A DNA stretch of 64,000 nucleotides from Celerinatantimonas sp046054165 (GTDB taxonomy: Bacteria > Pseudomonadota > Gammaproteobacteria > Enterobacterales > Celerinatantimonadaceae): NCBI RefSeq assembly GCF_046054165.1, contig NZ_JBFNXK010000002.1, forward strand, positions 124,001 through 188,000, written 5' to 3'. Under the pieces are notes generated by a model that searched no databases, was not told where the DNA came from, and saw nothing but the letters and a program-made list of their open reading frames with translations. Positions 46,001-53,179 of the stretch are shown here, one piece after another. Position 1 is the first letter of the stretch. Every line of letters begins with the position of its first letter. A program made the position numbers and the translations under genes.

Positions 46001-48286
46001 TGGGATACCTTCAACAGCTATGACGGAACCGGCAAAGAAAGCACTTTGCTGGGCCGACTATGGAAAACCCAGAAACGTAATCCCGGTGCGATCATTATCG
46101 AAAACAGCTATCAGTATGATCACTTCGGCCATACCACTGAAAATCAGCTGTCAGTGAGCGGTCAGTCACCCCAGCGCAGCCAATATAGCTATGACAATCT
46201 GGGAAATATTATTGCAATTGACTACCCTGTTGGTGCTCCGGTCGCAAAAGTCTGTTATCGCTATAACGAAATGGGCCAAAATATTGCCATCGGTACGCCG
46301 TCCGAACCTGACAAATTTGCAGCCTATACCTACCACGCTGACGGTAGTCTGGCGAATGAGCGATTAAACACCCAAGGCGCTCAACCGTTGGAGCGCAGTT
46401 TTACTTATAACTCTCCCGGCTGGCTCACTGAACTAGACAATCACTATCAGGATCAACGCCCCATTCTAGCGCAAACATTCCATTACACTGACGATGGCTA
46501 TAACGGGGCCGGATACTTCAATGGCAATCTGGCTCAGGTCAGTCACCACAATGCGATAACCCCCGCCCATTCATTCGATTACCGTTATCAATATGATGGC
46601 AGTGGTCAGTTGCTGGTGGCACAACACAGCCGTAACCCACTCTATAGTCTCGGAACACAGACCCCATTAAGCTTTGATGCCAACGGCAACATTCTGGATC
46701 TGCAACAGGGCTCGCAGCAACAGCACTATGACTATCTAAATCAAAGCAACCGGATACTCACCGTGCAAACCGATCAGGGAATATCTCAGACCTTCGCTTA
46801 TGATGTCGGTGGTAACATCACCGGAGCCTCAGCGCATCAGATCAGTGATATCGCCTACAACTTGTTAAATAACTTACCGATGACGGTCAAAACTGAAAAT
46901 CAGGAAATACTCAGTTTACTTTATAACGGTCTGAACCAACGGGTGCTCAAACGCCATCAAGATGGAACGCAGACACTGTATGTCCATGGTCTGAACGATG
47001 AACCGCTGCTCGAACAAGGTCAACAGCTGCGTCAATATATTTATGGGGTTGGTGGATTATCAGTAATGATCCTCGATCAACAGCCGCTCTATGTCTTAAA
47101 AGATCAGCAGGGTTCTGTTCGGGTGGTTGTCGCGGACGATGGCGAAATCCGGGCAATGCTAGATTATATGCCGTTTGGTCAGCTCATCACTGCAACCGCC
47201 TTACATCCGGAGCTGACCCCCTACCGATTCACCGGGCAAGAGTTTGACAGCGAACTGGGATTGTATAATTACCGGGCCCGGTTTTACGATCCGGATCTGG
47301 GACGTTTTTACTCCTGCGATCCAAAATTTCAGTATGGAAGCCCCTACGCTTACTGTGATAACAATGCGATCAACCGCACCGACCCATCCGGTGAAATTGC
47401 ATCACTGTTAATTATTCTGGCGGTTGGAGCCCTCATTGGTGCTGGCGTTGGTGCAGCGGCGGCCACTTATACCGGAATTAAATCTGGCTTAAGTGGCGGA
47501 CAACTTGCGGGTTATATTCTAGCCGGAGCCGGAATTGGCGCTGTCGCGGGAGCCCTTTCATCACTAGCAGGGGTTGGGGCATTTGCGGTGGGCTCTGCCG
47601 CGGCGGCTGCAACGGCGACAGCGGCCGGAGGAGTTTCAGCTGCCATTGCCGGTGTCGCAGGTGTAGCGGCTGGTGCTGCCGTTGGGGCAACTGCCGGGGC
47701 AGCTATCGGTGCTTCACAAGGCGTCAGTCAGCATTTTGTCAACGATCTATTCGGTGTTGAAAACACCAGCAGCTGGCAGCAATCTTTGCTGACCGGGGCC
47801 ATTACCGGAGCCGTTGGTGGCGCGATTGCTGGTGGGATAGCTGGAGCAGGTGGGGCAATGGCCACACTGCAGTCACTACGCTATGCAGAAATTACCGGCA
47901 ATAACGGTTGGGCTTTCAGCCCCCGCTCTATCACGCAGGTCAGCGATGCTTACAGCTCTTTCAGTTCAATGGGCGTCGTTCCATTACCTTCGGTTGTCAG
48001 CCGGATCCCAAATGTCAATGTTCCGGTTATCGGCAGGCTTCAAACTTTTGTACTCAGTAAATTCAGCCTGCCAACGTTAGGGAGTGGCGTGAAAGCACTG
48101 GCTCAAAAAGCTATCACACCTCTACTGCCGTCATCAACGACCCAAAATGGAAACGCCATGCAAGCTTCACAAAGTGTTGCCAATATCTATGCTCAGCAAG
48201 CGTATAACTCGTCGATGAGCGCTAACATCGGGCTGGAAACAGCCTTGATCCTAAATCCATCCATGTGGAAAGACGGACAGGCATAA
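40064..48286 (+). CDS. Giant SpvB/RHS-repeat protein, putative toxin shell
   Basis: A 2740-aa protein without a signal peptide. The N-terminus (to ~350) has SpvB/TcB-like features, including SILGLGWQLPFDRI, and is followed by strand-rich repeats with WxxW-type motifs to ~1650. From ~1680 on there are YD/RHS repeats (YDPTGRIRFST, YDNLGNIIAIDYP, YRYNEMGQ). The RHS core is at ~2390-2444: YRFTGQEFDSELGLYNYRAR, RFYDPDLGRFYSCDP, NRTDPSGE. The last ~296 residues form a Gly/Ala-rich hydrophobic tail (glycine-zipper-like, 2445-2620) plus a short polar end. Overall it resembles a TcB and TcC fused into one shell. Toxin function of the tail is inferred. Confidence 0.85.
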   Translation: MSSKTQSQLPQVRPTQFEDTIHDIFNKSVNLFRGDVNFSFDLISLKGRNGLDLKVTACYGSHVKSQVNRSNVTAPTSILGLGWQLPFDRIEVSDHDNASINDNQYYLYQNNTSIELVVTLQPWCRLTLPSSAASTLSQGQLDAAICADFLSAGLNLDPASSIVTVTANQRWQIRDDINQRLFDVQRQNDELLVYPGGLAFESFQYNFSHILYYPAYERWELVKDDGTSYFFGGQQTANSVQWKVKWGNWSGHSALTENDQRQPLQSRYPIIWNLVTVEDVWGDRIHFEYETVEQAVGKGGLAFTKACYLSRITDMLGRTVCFQYAEKEYHINAPAQAREYLSPHWDHPYTEQPDNEPSAYQDRYETRYLDHIEVNNPQQQQLYTIQLSYATAHFSQYHDDDPLYGDTIKRTLTGIQRIFANHCASPGLRFEYAPADAIHPGALCRAITPNGAIIDYQYKKQSIPRCERQFTIDNPWPNTAKPRVWFGSDYVVNLWLNESTDQIQLSLYTWLGRWQAWSEDPLLIQSSFDIQSVNAVTTEDFACVSYTVPQHQKSYVYIYHKDNLRWGEWIQAAPITLNSTNLQVVAGDNFVLICDQSQRQLLRYTWDCFNKIWQIEDVSTEVANGDPNGKLYVTATSKHYAVLDYAPSHGGEHHNQLSLYYQDNQYRWHAGDSQEMVFTIGGDHPEQSFGFYSSASFMVLTYITHEVSLQFNYTVKVISWDEIFSSLDSHDFTYQLPKSAPSKVITIPFIARFVNNSLIASGPNLLRYNGEKWLQNNSLDIRDTCRDTDINWFAYGEDYAILTSNREYAVDARLVAYDATTEIRQWNSQGVVLYSKDGSTSDRKRRYFPTAGADIATMDNRVYHRDSQCNWQNAVAHYQPLPDAIDSTTMINQGPRFIAYLNMQGESAQNSAVYPFENQYLCQETLLDQRFFTYINADGSISSQVNGQYPSGLSTFVTYLPLHKDFDDATHITLNRYLDDTLQGELIDYCVASMQINNGYTTSSTQYLFDINSATCDPTGSIFKYYKTIDYPGTESIDDPCFGYTEHYYFNGLSDPNPSSNLIETEPATALLDGQQIEQKVFNQQGQLLRHEQQQLQSFTQISGNTVHQNLFGGYVRCLKNTVYNEELVVTTHYQYETQFGKLSQEYFENITPEGTTETLYKSYQYAFQAYPWFLYKNIIDVPFSQFDSVLVSGSASSQLTAGSLQQYAPQQRTQNGMPAPTVWASSTAYVLQQQTQLADLDIAHLIQKDPGSYWQQVHQILERTFYGSIVTQSDVSGLTEKIFWDRNQILPIATFSLKDPLSCDFIGFEPYEDTQDRWRMHNTQLKLSDYLRSGDAYTGSCCFQLQPQHTLEKISPVQQNGTLIVSGWIKAPQGFLSDTGDVYLITEAENPQKIAITPTHEDRWEYWHAVIETSQSHSLMLSMAITNTKHSSSLLFNNISTFPLSCNMDAKFYDLIYSDEIAAIRNDAGTLRYAYNPLRQKFAETGPWGNSQKGVVNYAPRSWHDPIPYQYPQSTPSSELAIMAAEGGIYETFTEGDQIWASWQREDPSVWQIQNGQLYHNGSSSDTIRWLTTSTQSHYALGFTLSSPKTEQLSFSIAIGDRLEASWDLQSGWSMALDGTRHSDPTINGKVPTSVLLIPVNGALLLLADGRIVFSLWNTTPLTGSFQLSAKGALQFANFITYQAPQLSLNYKGGTGQILQTQVLNNGTTLAKGTVYDALGHSIAQTKIAGFEHTLFGYRQQLITALDPETGIMSGEISQAYPKDEGYPYHGTQYESAPLGRPVQQGLPGKTFAITPDNPHTTRFDYHVTDQTSIAGITPHNGQFTVSAITDPNGTMIYTLTDRKGQLLGRQTNRGNQVLKAVQQIFNPAGQIIRVLHPNSFNAPTPEQDFITQSQYNFLGQLTARTTTDSGTTQYIYDPTGRIRFSTTAQTNAQGVILYKKYDALGRIIEEGQIAQTWDPEQLQTIADHQPEYPQNNNWDTFNSYDGTGKESTLLGRLWKTQKRNPGAIIIENSYQYDHFGHTTENQLSVSGQSPQRSQYSYDNLGNIIAIDYPVGAPVAKVCYRYNEMGQNIAIGTPSEPDKFAAYTYHADGSLANERLNTQGAQPLERSFTYNSPGWLTELDNHYQDQRPILAQTFHYTDDGYNGAGYFNGNLAQVSHHNAITPAHSFDYRYQYDGSGQLLVAQHSRNPLYSLGTQTPLSFDANGNILDLQQGSQQQHYDYLNQSNRILTVQTDQGISQTFAYDVGGNITGASAHQISDIAYNLLNNLPMTVKTENQEILSLLYNGLNQRVLKRHQDGTQTLYVHGLNDEPLLEQGQQLRQYIYGVGGLSVMILDQQPLYVLKDQQGSVRVVVADDGEIRAMLDYMPFGQLITATALHPELTPYRFTGQEFDSELGLYNYRARFYDPDLGRFYSCDPKFQYGSPYAYCDNNAINRTDPSGEIASLLIILAVGALIGAGVGAAAATYTGIKSGLSGGQLAGYILAGAGIGAVAGALSSLAGVGAFAVGSAAAAATATAAGGVSAAIAGVAGVAAGAAVGATAGAAIGASQGVSQHFVNDLFGVENTSSWQQSLLTGAITGAVGGAIAGGIAGAGGAMATLQSLRYAEITGNNGWAFSPRSITQVSDAYSSFSSMGVVPLPSVVSRIPNVNVPVIGRLQTFVLSKFSLPTLGSGVKALAQKAITPLLPSSTTQNGNAMQASQSVANIYAQQAYNSSMSANIGLETALILNPSMWKDGQA

Positions 48287-48308
48287 TCCGTTCATCGCAG
48301 CCACAACA

Positions 48309-48329
48309 GAGAGTGCCATCGGCACTCTC
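48309..48329 (+). terminator. Stem-loop between RHS gene and PLC-like gene
   Basis: GAGAGTGCC-ATC-GGCACTCTC, a nine-base perfect stem, lacks a T-run. It may be a partial terminator or mRNA-stability hairpin 28 bases before the next start codon. Confidence 0.5.
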
Positions 48330-48356
48330 CATTTCAGTCATCATCGGAGAATGATC

Positions 48357-49832
48357 ATGAATGATAATGATGTACGATATAATCAGGTCCGACAGAAAAG
48401 TTCACATAACTCCTACCAGCGAACCGAAGGGTATCCGGATCAGGCGCTCTACTGGCGCATCCGCTCTATGGAAATTGATATTCATAATAGTAACGACGGT
48501 GCCGGATGGCCGAAACTTGCTGGGAATTGGTATGTATATCATGCCTCTGTCGTCGATCAAGATAGTTCGGTCAATACCTTAGCGGACGCACTAGATGTGC
48601 TGTGGGCCTTTCATCAGGCCGTGCCAGATCATGAAGTCATCAGTCTCTGGTTAGATTTAAAAGATAGTTTCGATGCCAGTGCCGATCAAACACCGGCTTC
48701 ACTGGATCAATTACTCATCCATAAATTAGGACGGGAGCAAATTTGGGGCGCGCCGGATCTCATTGCTGACTATCCTAATCTTCAGGCTGCCGTCGACGCT
48801 CAAGGTTGGCCAACACTGGCACAGCTACGCGGTAAATTTATTTTTGGTTGCACCACCGGAAATTTATCCTCCACCTCATCCGTGCTGAATCAATATGTGG
48901 AAAATGGTGCCACCGCCAATCAACGGCTTTGCTTTGTCACCCCAGAGATTACCAGTACTCATGATATCACCGCCCATAACTATGCGGTCATGTTCAACCT
49001 TTCTGCCAGCCATACCCAACTGGCACAATCTGTATTCGAGGCCGGATTCGTCAGCCGGGCTTACGGTCTGAATTCAAAAAGCAATTGGCAAACCGGATGG
49101 AATGCCAAAGCCAACCATCTGGGAACCAATAAAGTCAATGCCCTTGAAGATAGCTGGGCCAGAACCGACCTTACGCAAACCGGTTATCCTTTTACCGGCA
49201 TTGACGTCACATTAGATCCCACACTCACAGAACCGGGAGCGCTGTATGCAATTCAAGTCAACTCCGGCGATATTTGGAGTAACCATGACAGCTTTTATTT
49301 TCGATATGATGAGGTCGATACCACCCATGATCAAACATTCAGCGCTTTTGTAGCCAACCCACAATCTCATGTTAATGGCTGGATCAAAGGTGGATTAATG
49401 GTCCGTAGCAGTCTGTCGGATACGGCGGCTTACGCGGCAGTGTTACAAACCGCATCTCATAACATCCGCTTTCAGTACCGGATCCAAGATGGACATCAAA
49501 CGGACTATATCGATGCCGAGATCCCTGATGGGGTCAACGGTAAGCCAATCGTTCATAACAATACACCGATCTGGTTTCAACTCACGATTCAAAATCATGG
49601 TAAGAATGTCGGCGCATATTACTCGATCGACCATCAGGAATGGATCAAAATCGGCACAGTGAATGTCACCCAGAGCCTATCGTTGCAGGGCTGGGCGGCA
49701 GCCTCTCATGGAGATGGCGATATTAAATGGTTATTTGGATCCGATACCGTACCCACCCAAGAAAAGGCAATTGGCACTGATGCATCAGGTCATTTTATTC
49801 AAAATAGTGCTGAAGCCGCCCGAATTAATTGA
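48357..49832 (+). CDS. PI-PLC-like phosphodiesterase with beta-sandwich domain
   Basis: 491 aa from ATG 48357, which has GGAGA at proper spacing; ATG 48351 is too close. Residues 1-270 resemble Ca-dependent phosphoinositide phospholipase C: KSSHNSYQ holds the first catalytic His (H17) and SMEIDIHN the acidic pair and second His (H43). Residues ~290-475 look like a DUF1349/concanavalin-like sandwich (SFYFRYDEVD, GWIKGGLMVRSS). No signal peptide is seen, unusual for a phospholipase, so export would need another route. It lies 70 bases after the RHS gene, same strand, and is probably part of its unit. Confidence 0.8.
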   Translation: MNDNDVRYNQVRQKSSHNSYQRTEGYPDQALYWRIRSMEIDIHNSNDGAGWPKLAGNWYVYHASVVDQDSSVNTLADALDVLWAFHQAVPDHEVISLWLDLKDSFDASADQTPASLDQLLIHKLGREQIWGAPDLIADYPNLQAAVDAQGWPTLAQLRGKFIFGCTTGNLSSTSSVLNQYVENGATANQRLCFVTPEITSTHDITAHNYAVMFNLSASHTQLAQSVFEAGFVSRAYGLNSKSNWQTGWNAKANHLGTNKVNALEDSWARTDLTQTGYPFTGIDVTLDPTLTEPGALYAIQVNSGDIWSNHDSFYFRYDEVDTTHDQTFSAFVANPQSHVNGWIKGGLMVRSSLSDTAAYAAVLQTASHNIRFQYRIQDGHQTDYIDAEIPDGVNGKPIVHNNTPIWFQLTIQNHGKNVGAYYSIDHQEWIKIGTVNVTQSLSLQGWAAASHGDGDIKWLFGSDTVPTQEKAIGTDASGHFIQNSAEAARIN

Positions 49833-49848
49833 TATTCAAAATACATCT

Positions 49849-49883
49849 GATCCTCTGCGCTGCATTTTCACGCGCAGAGGATC
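49849..49883 (+). terminator. Strong hairpin after PLC-like gene
   Basis: GATCCTCTGCGC pairs perfectly with GCGCAGAGGATC over 12 bases (loop of 11). No T-run follows, so termination would have to be Rho-assisted, or the hairpin protects the 3' end. Confidence 0.55.
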
Positions 49884-49942
49884 AAAGCCGGTTTGCTCAG
49901 TTCATGAGATGTCACAGGCCACGCCGAGTTTAAAAAGGGGTT

Positions 49943-49982
49943 AATTTGAACAACACATTACCCCCGAAAGCTCAACAGTCCT
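49943..49982 (+). repeat. Dispersed intergenic repeat, copy 1
   Basis: Starts AATTTGAACAA and ends TCAACAGTCCT; about 80% alike to 56190-56228. Both copies are in intergenic gaps. Confidence 0.45.
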
Positions 49983-50039
49983 TTGTGCTATCTATGTCAT
50001 CAATATAACCATTGATGACACAGTACCTGACATGGCTCA

Positions 50040-50357
50040 TCACATACCATAATCACGTTCAACTTTTGCAATACGGGTTTTAAATGATGAATACCACTGG
50101 CTACGCCCCTGTTTTTGGGCTTGTAGATGTTCCGCATTGGCTTTCCAATTTTTAATAGATTCCAGATCGGCCCAGTAAGACACGGTAATCCCGACGTCTT
50201 CCCGGGCCGACTCTACACCCAAAAATCCTGGTTGAGTGGCGGCTAACGCGACCATTTTCTCAGCCATCTGCTGATAACCCTGATCACCATCGGTCCGATG
50301 TGATGTAAAAATAACCGCATAATAAGGGGGCTTGGGGGTGTTAGCAATCAGTGACAT
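50040..50357 (-). CDS. Antibiotic biosynthesis monooxygenase (ABM) fold protein
   Basis: A 105-aa protein of the dimeric alpha/beta-barrel ABM family. YYAVIFTSHRT, the MAEKMVALAATQPGFLGVES helix-strand and TVSYWADLESIKNWKANAEH are typical. Members are small cofactorless oxygenases or heme-handling proteins; the substrate here is unknown. GGAG precedes the ATG. It is a single-gene unit, divergent from nothing obvious. Confidence 0.85.
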   Translation of the reverse strand: MSLIANTPKPPYYAVIFTSHRTDGDQGYQQMAEKMVALAATQPGFLGVESAREDVGITVSYWADLESIKNWKANAEHLQAQKQGRSQWYSSFKTRIAKVERDYGM

Positions 50358-50513
50358 ACGCGCTCCGGTATCAGTCTAGTTCCGTTTAAACAGCATCCAA
50401 CTTAGCCATATTTTTAGCCTATGGCAACTCACCAGCCACATCGAGCCCATAAAACTAAAAAACTGGACCGTCCAGCGCAATATGCTCATCGTTGTCCAGT
50501 TTTTAACCGTATC

Positions 50514-50735
50514 TTAGTCAACCTCAGCCGTTTTCTGATATTTCATAACACAGGATTTACAGATACAAGCTTTGCCCCGCAGTTCTGACGGGATCTTTGA
50601 CAATAGCACTTCTGAAAAAATAATGGTCGGATCATTACACCAACATGCGCGAGTGACATCAGCCGTCGCCAAATTAATGCATTCATTCGACTCACCACAT
50701 AAAGGGCAAATCAGAGGATCAGGTTTAATATTCAT
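50514..50735 (-). CDS. Cysteine-rich CWC family protein
   Basis: A 73-aa protein with CPLCGESNEC at the N-terminus, CWCND in the middle and CICKSC near the end. The Cys-Trp-Cys pattern is that of the Cys_rich_CWC family and should bind zinc. Role unknown. Confidence 0.85.
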   Translation of the reverse strand: MNIKPDPLICPLCGESNECINLATADVTRACWCNDPTIIFSEVLLSKIPSELRGKACICKSCVMKYQKTAEVD

Positions 50736-51248
50736 TTGCTTCAGGTCTCGCCCTCACTGTTTAATAATTGATCACTTTTTATCCTAAAGAAAGCATCCCT
50801 GCAACTTTCCAAATCCTATTCTGCACTCGATGAGTCCCCAAGTTAGGTCAATTTCATCGCGGCCCACAACGCACTGTTGTCTGTCGGAACGATGGATTAT
50901 TTGTGAATGTGTTAGCTCAAGAGTGCATCATTAAATCATCAAACCCAACAGAGACAGCCATGTCTCCCAGTCCTCTCTTTTCAAAACAATCAGCCACGAA
51001 CTTCTCATTTCAGTTACATGACCTCATTCGCTCAAGGCGTGGTTTAATCGGCCCGCATCTTTATCATTCGAGCTGTTACTCTCGACTGGGTCATCATTCA
51101 CAAGACGCCACCCCATATCAATGCACACGGCACGTTGGTATGGGCCAATGTTTCAAACGCTACCCCATCTGAGGTATTTATTAAAAATAGAGCCCTTTCT
51201 ATCTTATGAACAGCACTGTATCTGTCATTAACAAATTAAGGTGGGGAA
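50736..51248. other. Gap before the permease operon
   Basis: About 500 bases. An 89-codon frame at 50903-51172 has neither a good ribosome site nor a family resemblance, and I do not call it. A GGTGGGGAA ribosome site for the permease ends the gap. Confidence 0.5.
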
Positions 51249-52775
51249 ATGGACGTTCAAACTCGTACAGAAAATACAGGAAAAATCATCAATATAGAAA
51301 CGAATGGTATTGAACCTATCCATGAGCGTGAGCGATCAGCTTCACTGTTTGACTTCCTGCGGCTGCAATGGGGAGGCTCAAATACGCTAGCTTCAGCCAT
51401 GTTGGGCTCATTTCCGATCATTTTGGGCCTATCATTTTATCAATCGCTGGCCGCCACTATTCTCGGAATATTTATCGGAGCACTGATCTTAGCCCCGATG
51501 GGAGTTTTTGGTCCTATCACCGGCACCAACAATGCCGTTTCCTCCGGCGCTCATTTTGGCGTAGTTGGCCGAATTGTCGGGTCCTTTCTAAGCCTGTTAA
51601 CCGCAATCTGCTTTTTCTCTCTCAGCGTATGGTCCAGTGGCGATGCATTAATCGGTGCCATCTGCCGAATTTTCCATTGGACACAAGCACAATGGATGTT
51701 TGCCATCGCCTACGGCATATTTGCACTGTGCGTGCTCGTCATTTGTATCTATGGCTTTCAGTTCATGTTGTTGGTTAATAAAGTTGCAGTCACGCTGGCA
51801 TCCGTTGTTTTTGTTGTCGGATTTGTGGCCTTTGGCGGAGAATTCCACCCAGATTTAGTCACCGGTGCGGGGATGAACTTACAGAGTCCCGGTTTTTGGG
51901 CAACCTTTATTGGAGCCACATTAATCGTGATGTCCAATCCCATCTCATTCGGTGCTTTTTTAGGGGACTGGAGCCGTTATCTGCCGGAAAAAACACCCCG
52001 GACTCGGATCATTACCGCAACCCTAATGGCTCAAAGTTGTACCCTATTACCGTTTTTGTTCGGATTAGTAACCACCGCCATTATTGCTGAACGTGCCCCG
52101 GAATTTATTACTTCAGTCAACTACACCGGCGGCCTACTCACCGTATCGCCGACCTGGTTCTTCCTTCCTTTAATCGTCCTGGCCCTCATCGGCGGTTTAT
52201 CGACCGGAGCCACGTCCTTATACGGAACGGGTCTTGATTTTTCGAGTGTTTTCCCGGGATTAAGCCGAGTTCAGGCCACCCTTCTCATCGGAATTTTATC
52301 CATTATCATTATCTTTGTGGGTCGATTTGCCTTTGATTTGGTCACCTCCGTCACAACCCTCGTCACACTAATTATCGTGACCACAACACCTTGGATGGTG
52401 ATCATGATGATTGGTTTTCTCTCTCGACGCGGATTTTATCTGAAAGATGACTTACAAGTTTTTAACCGGGGTCAGCGCGGAGGAGCTTACTGGTTCCATA
52501 ACGGCTGGAATTTCCGAGGGATGATTGCTTGGATCCCATCTGCCATCATTGCCCTATTAACCGTCAATCTTCCCGGTCAGTTTGTCGGCCCTTTAGGCAA
52601 CCTAGCCGGAGGGATCGATATTTCACTGGTGGTCGCATTGCTATTGCCAGCCATCATTTATCCCACGCTTTTAAAACTATTTCCAGAACCGGCGGCTGTC
52701 CATCCCACCACTTCCGACATCACAAATCATCATCCCGTAACGGGTCAGCAACCACAGGGAGCCTTACATGAATAA
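51249..52775 (+). CDS. NCS1-family purine/cytosine-type permease
   Basis: A 508-aa inner-membrane transporter with about 12 hydrophobic helices. The N-terminal LRLQWGGSNTLASAMLGSFP, the FGPITGTNNAVSSGAHFGVVGRI-like region and GDWSRYLPEKTPRTRI are typical of cytosine/purine/thiamine NCS1 symporters. The substrate cannot be fixed from sequence. First gene of a three-gene operon; overlaps the next gene by eight bases. Confidence 0.9.
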   Translation: MDVQTRTENTGKIINIETNGIEPIHERERSASLFDFLRLQWGGSNTLASAMLGSFPIILGLSFYQSLAATILGIFIGALILAPMGVFGPITGTNNAVSSGAHFGVVGRIVGSFLSLLTAICFFSLSVWSSGDALIGAICRIFHWTQAQWMFAIAYGIFALCVLVICIYGFQFMLLVNKVAVTLASVVFVVGFVAFGGEFHPDLVTGAGMNLQSPGFWATFIGATLIVMSNPISFGAFLGDWSRYLPEKTPRTRIITATLMAQSCTLLPFLFGLVTTAIIAERAPEFITSVNYTGGLLTVSPTWFFLPLIVLALIGGLSTGATSLYGTGLDFSSVFPGLSRVQATLLIGILSIIIIFVGRFAFDLVTSVTTLVTLIIVTTTPWMVIMMIGFLSRRGFYLKDDLQVFNRGQRGGAYWFHNGWNFRGMIAWIPSAIIALLTVNLPGQFVGPLGNLAGGIDISLVVALLLPAIIYPTLLKLFPEPAAVHPTTSDITNHHPVTGQQPQGALHE

Positions 52776-53169
52776 CGACCACAAACAAATGGCGCAACAG
52801 GCTATTGAACAGTTAATTGAGGCCTTTGCTCATCATCAAACTGAACGCTATTTTGAGTGCTTTCACCCAGATGCGACTTTTATGTTTTACACTGTCGCCG
52901 GACGTGTTTCCTCACGGGAAGCCTACCGAAAATACTGGCATGAATGGGAACAACAATGGGGGTTTCAGGTTTTATCCTGTCAGTCGACCCACCCCCACTA
53001 TCAGTATTTGGATGATATGGTCATTTTTACTCATCAGGTTCAGACTCAAATTCAAACCCACGAGGGAACGCAGTCGCTTAAAGAACAAGAAACAATCGTC
53101 ATGCAATGCCAATCCGATGAACGCTGGTTATGCATTCATGAGCATCTTTCTCCGGCCGCGAGTAACTAA
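52768..53169 (+). CDS. NTF2-like (SnoaL/DUF4440) protein
   Basis: A 133-aa cone-fold protein: AIEQLIEAFAHHQTERYFECFHPDATFMFYT followed by the REAYRKYWHEWEQQWGF helix and a C-terminal strand WLCIHEHLSP, the standard NTF2 pattern. Such proteins are small enzymes or ligand binders. Its position between a permease and an aldehyde dehydrogenase suggests it acts on the imported compound or a product; that is inference. Confidence 0.8.
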   Translation: MNNDHKQMAQQAIEQLIEAFAHHQTERYFECFHPDATFMFYTVAGRVSSREAYRKYWHEWEQQWGFQVLSCQSTHPHYQYLDDMVIFTHQVQTQIQTHEGTQSLKEQETIVMQCQSDERWLCIHEHLSPAASN

Positions 53170-53179
53170 GGATATCGTC

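Noticed and set aside
50903..51172. 89-codon ORF before the permease
   Set aside because: No ribosome site, no family resemblance, unremarkable composition.
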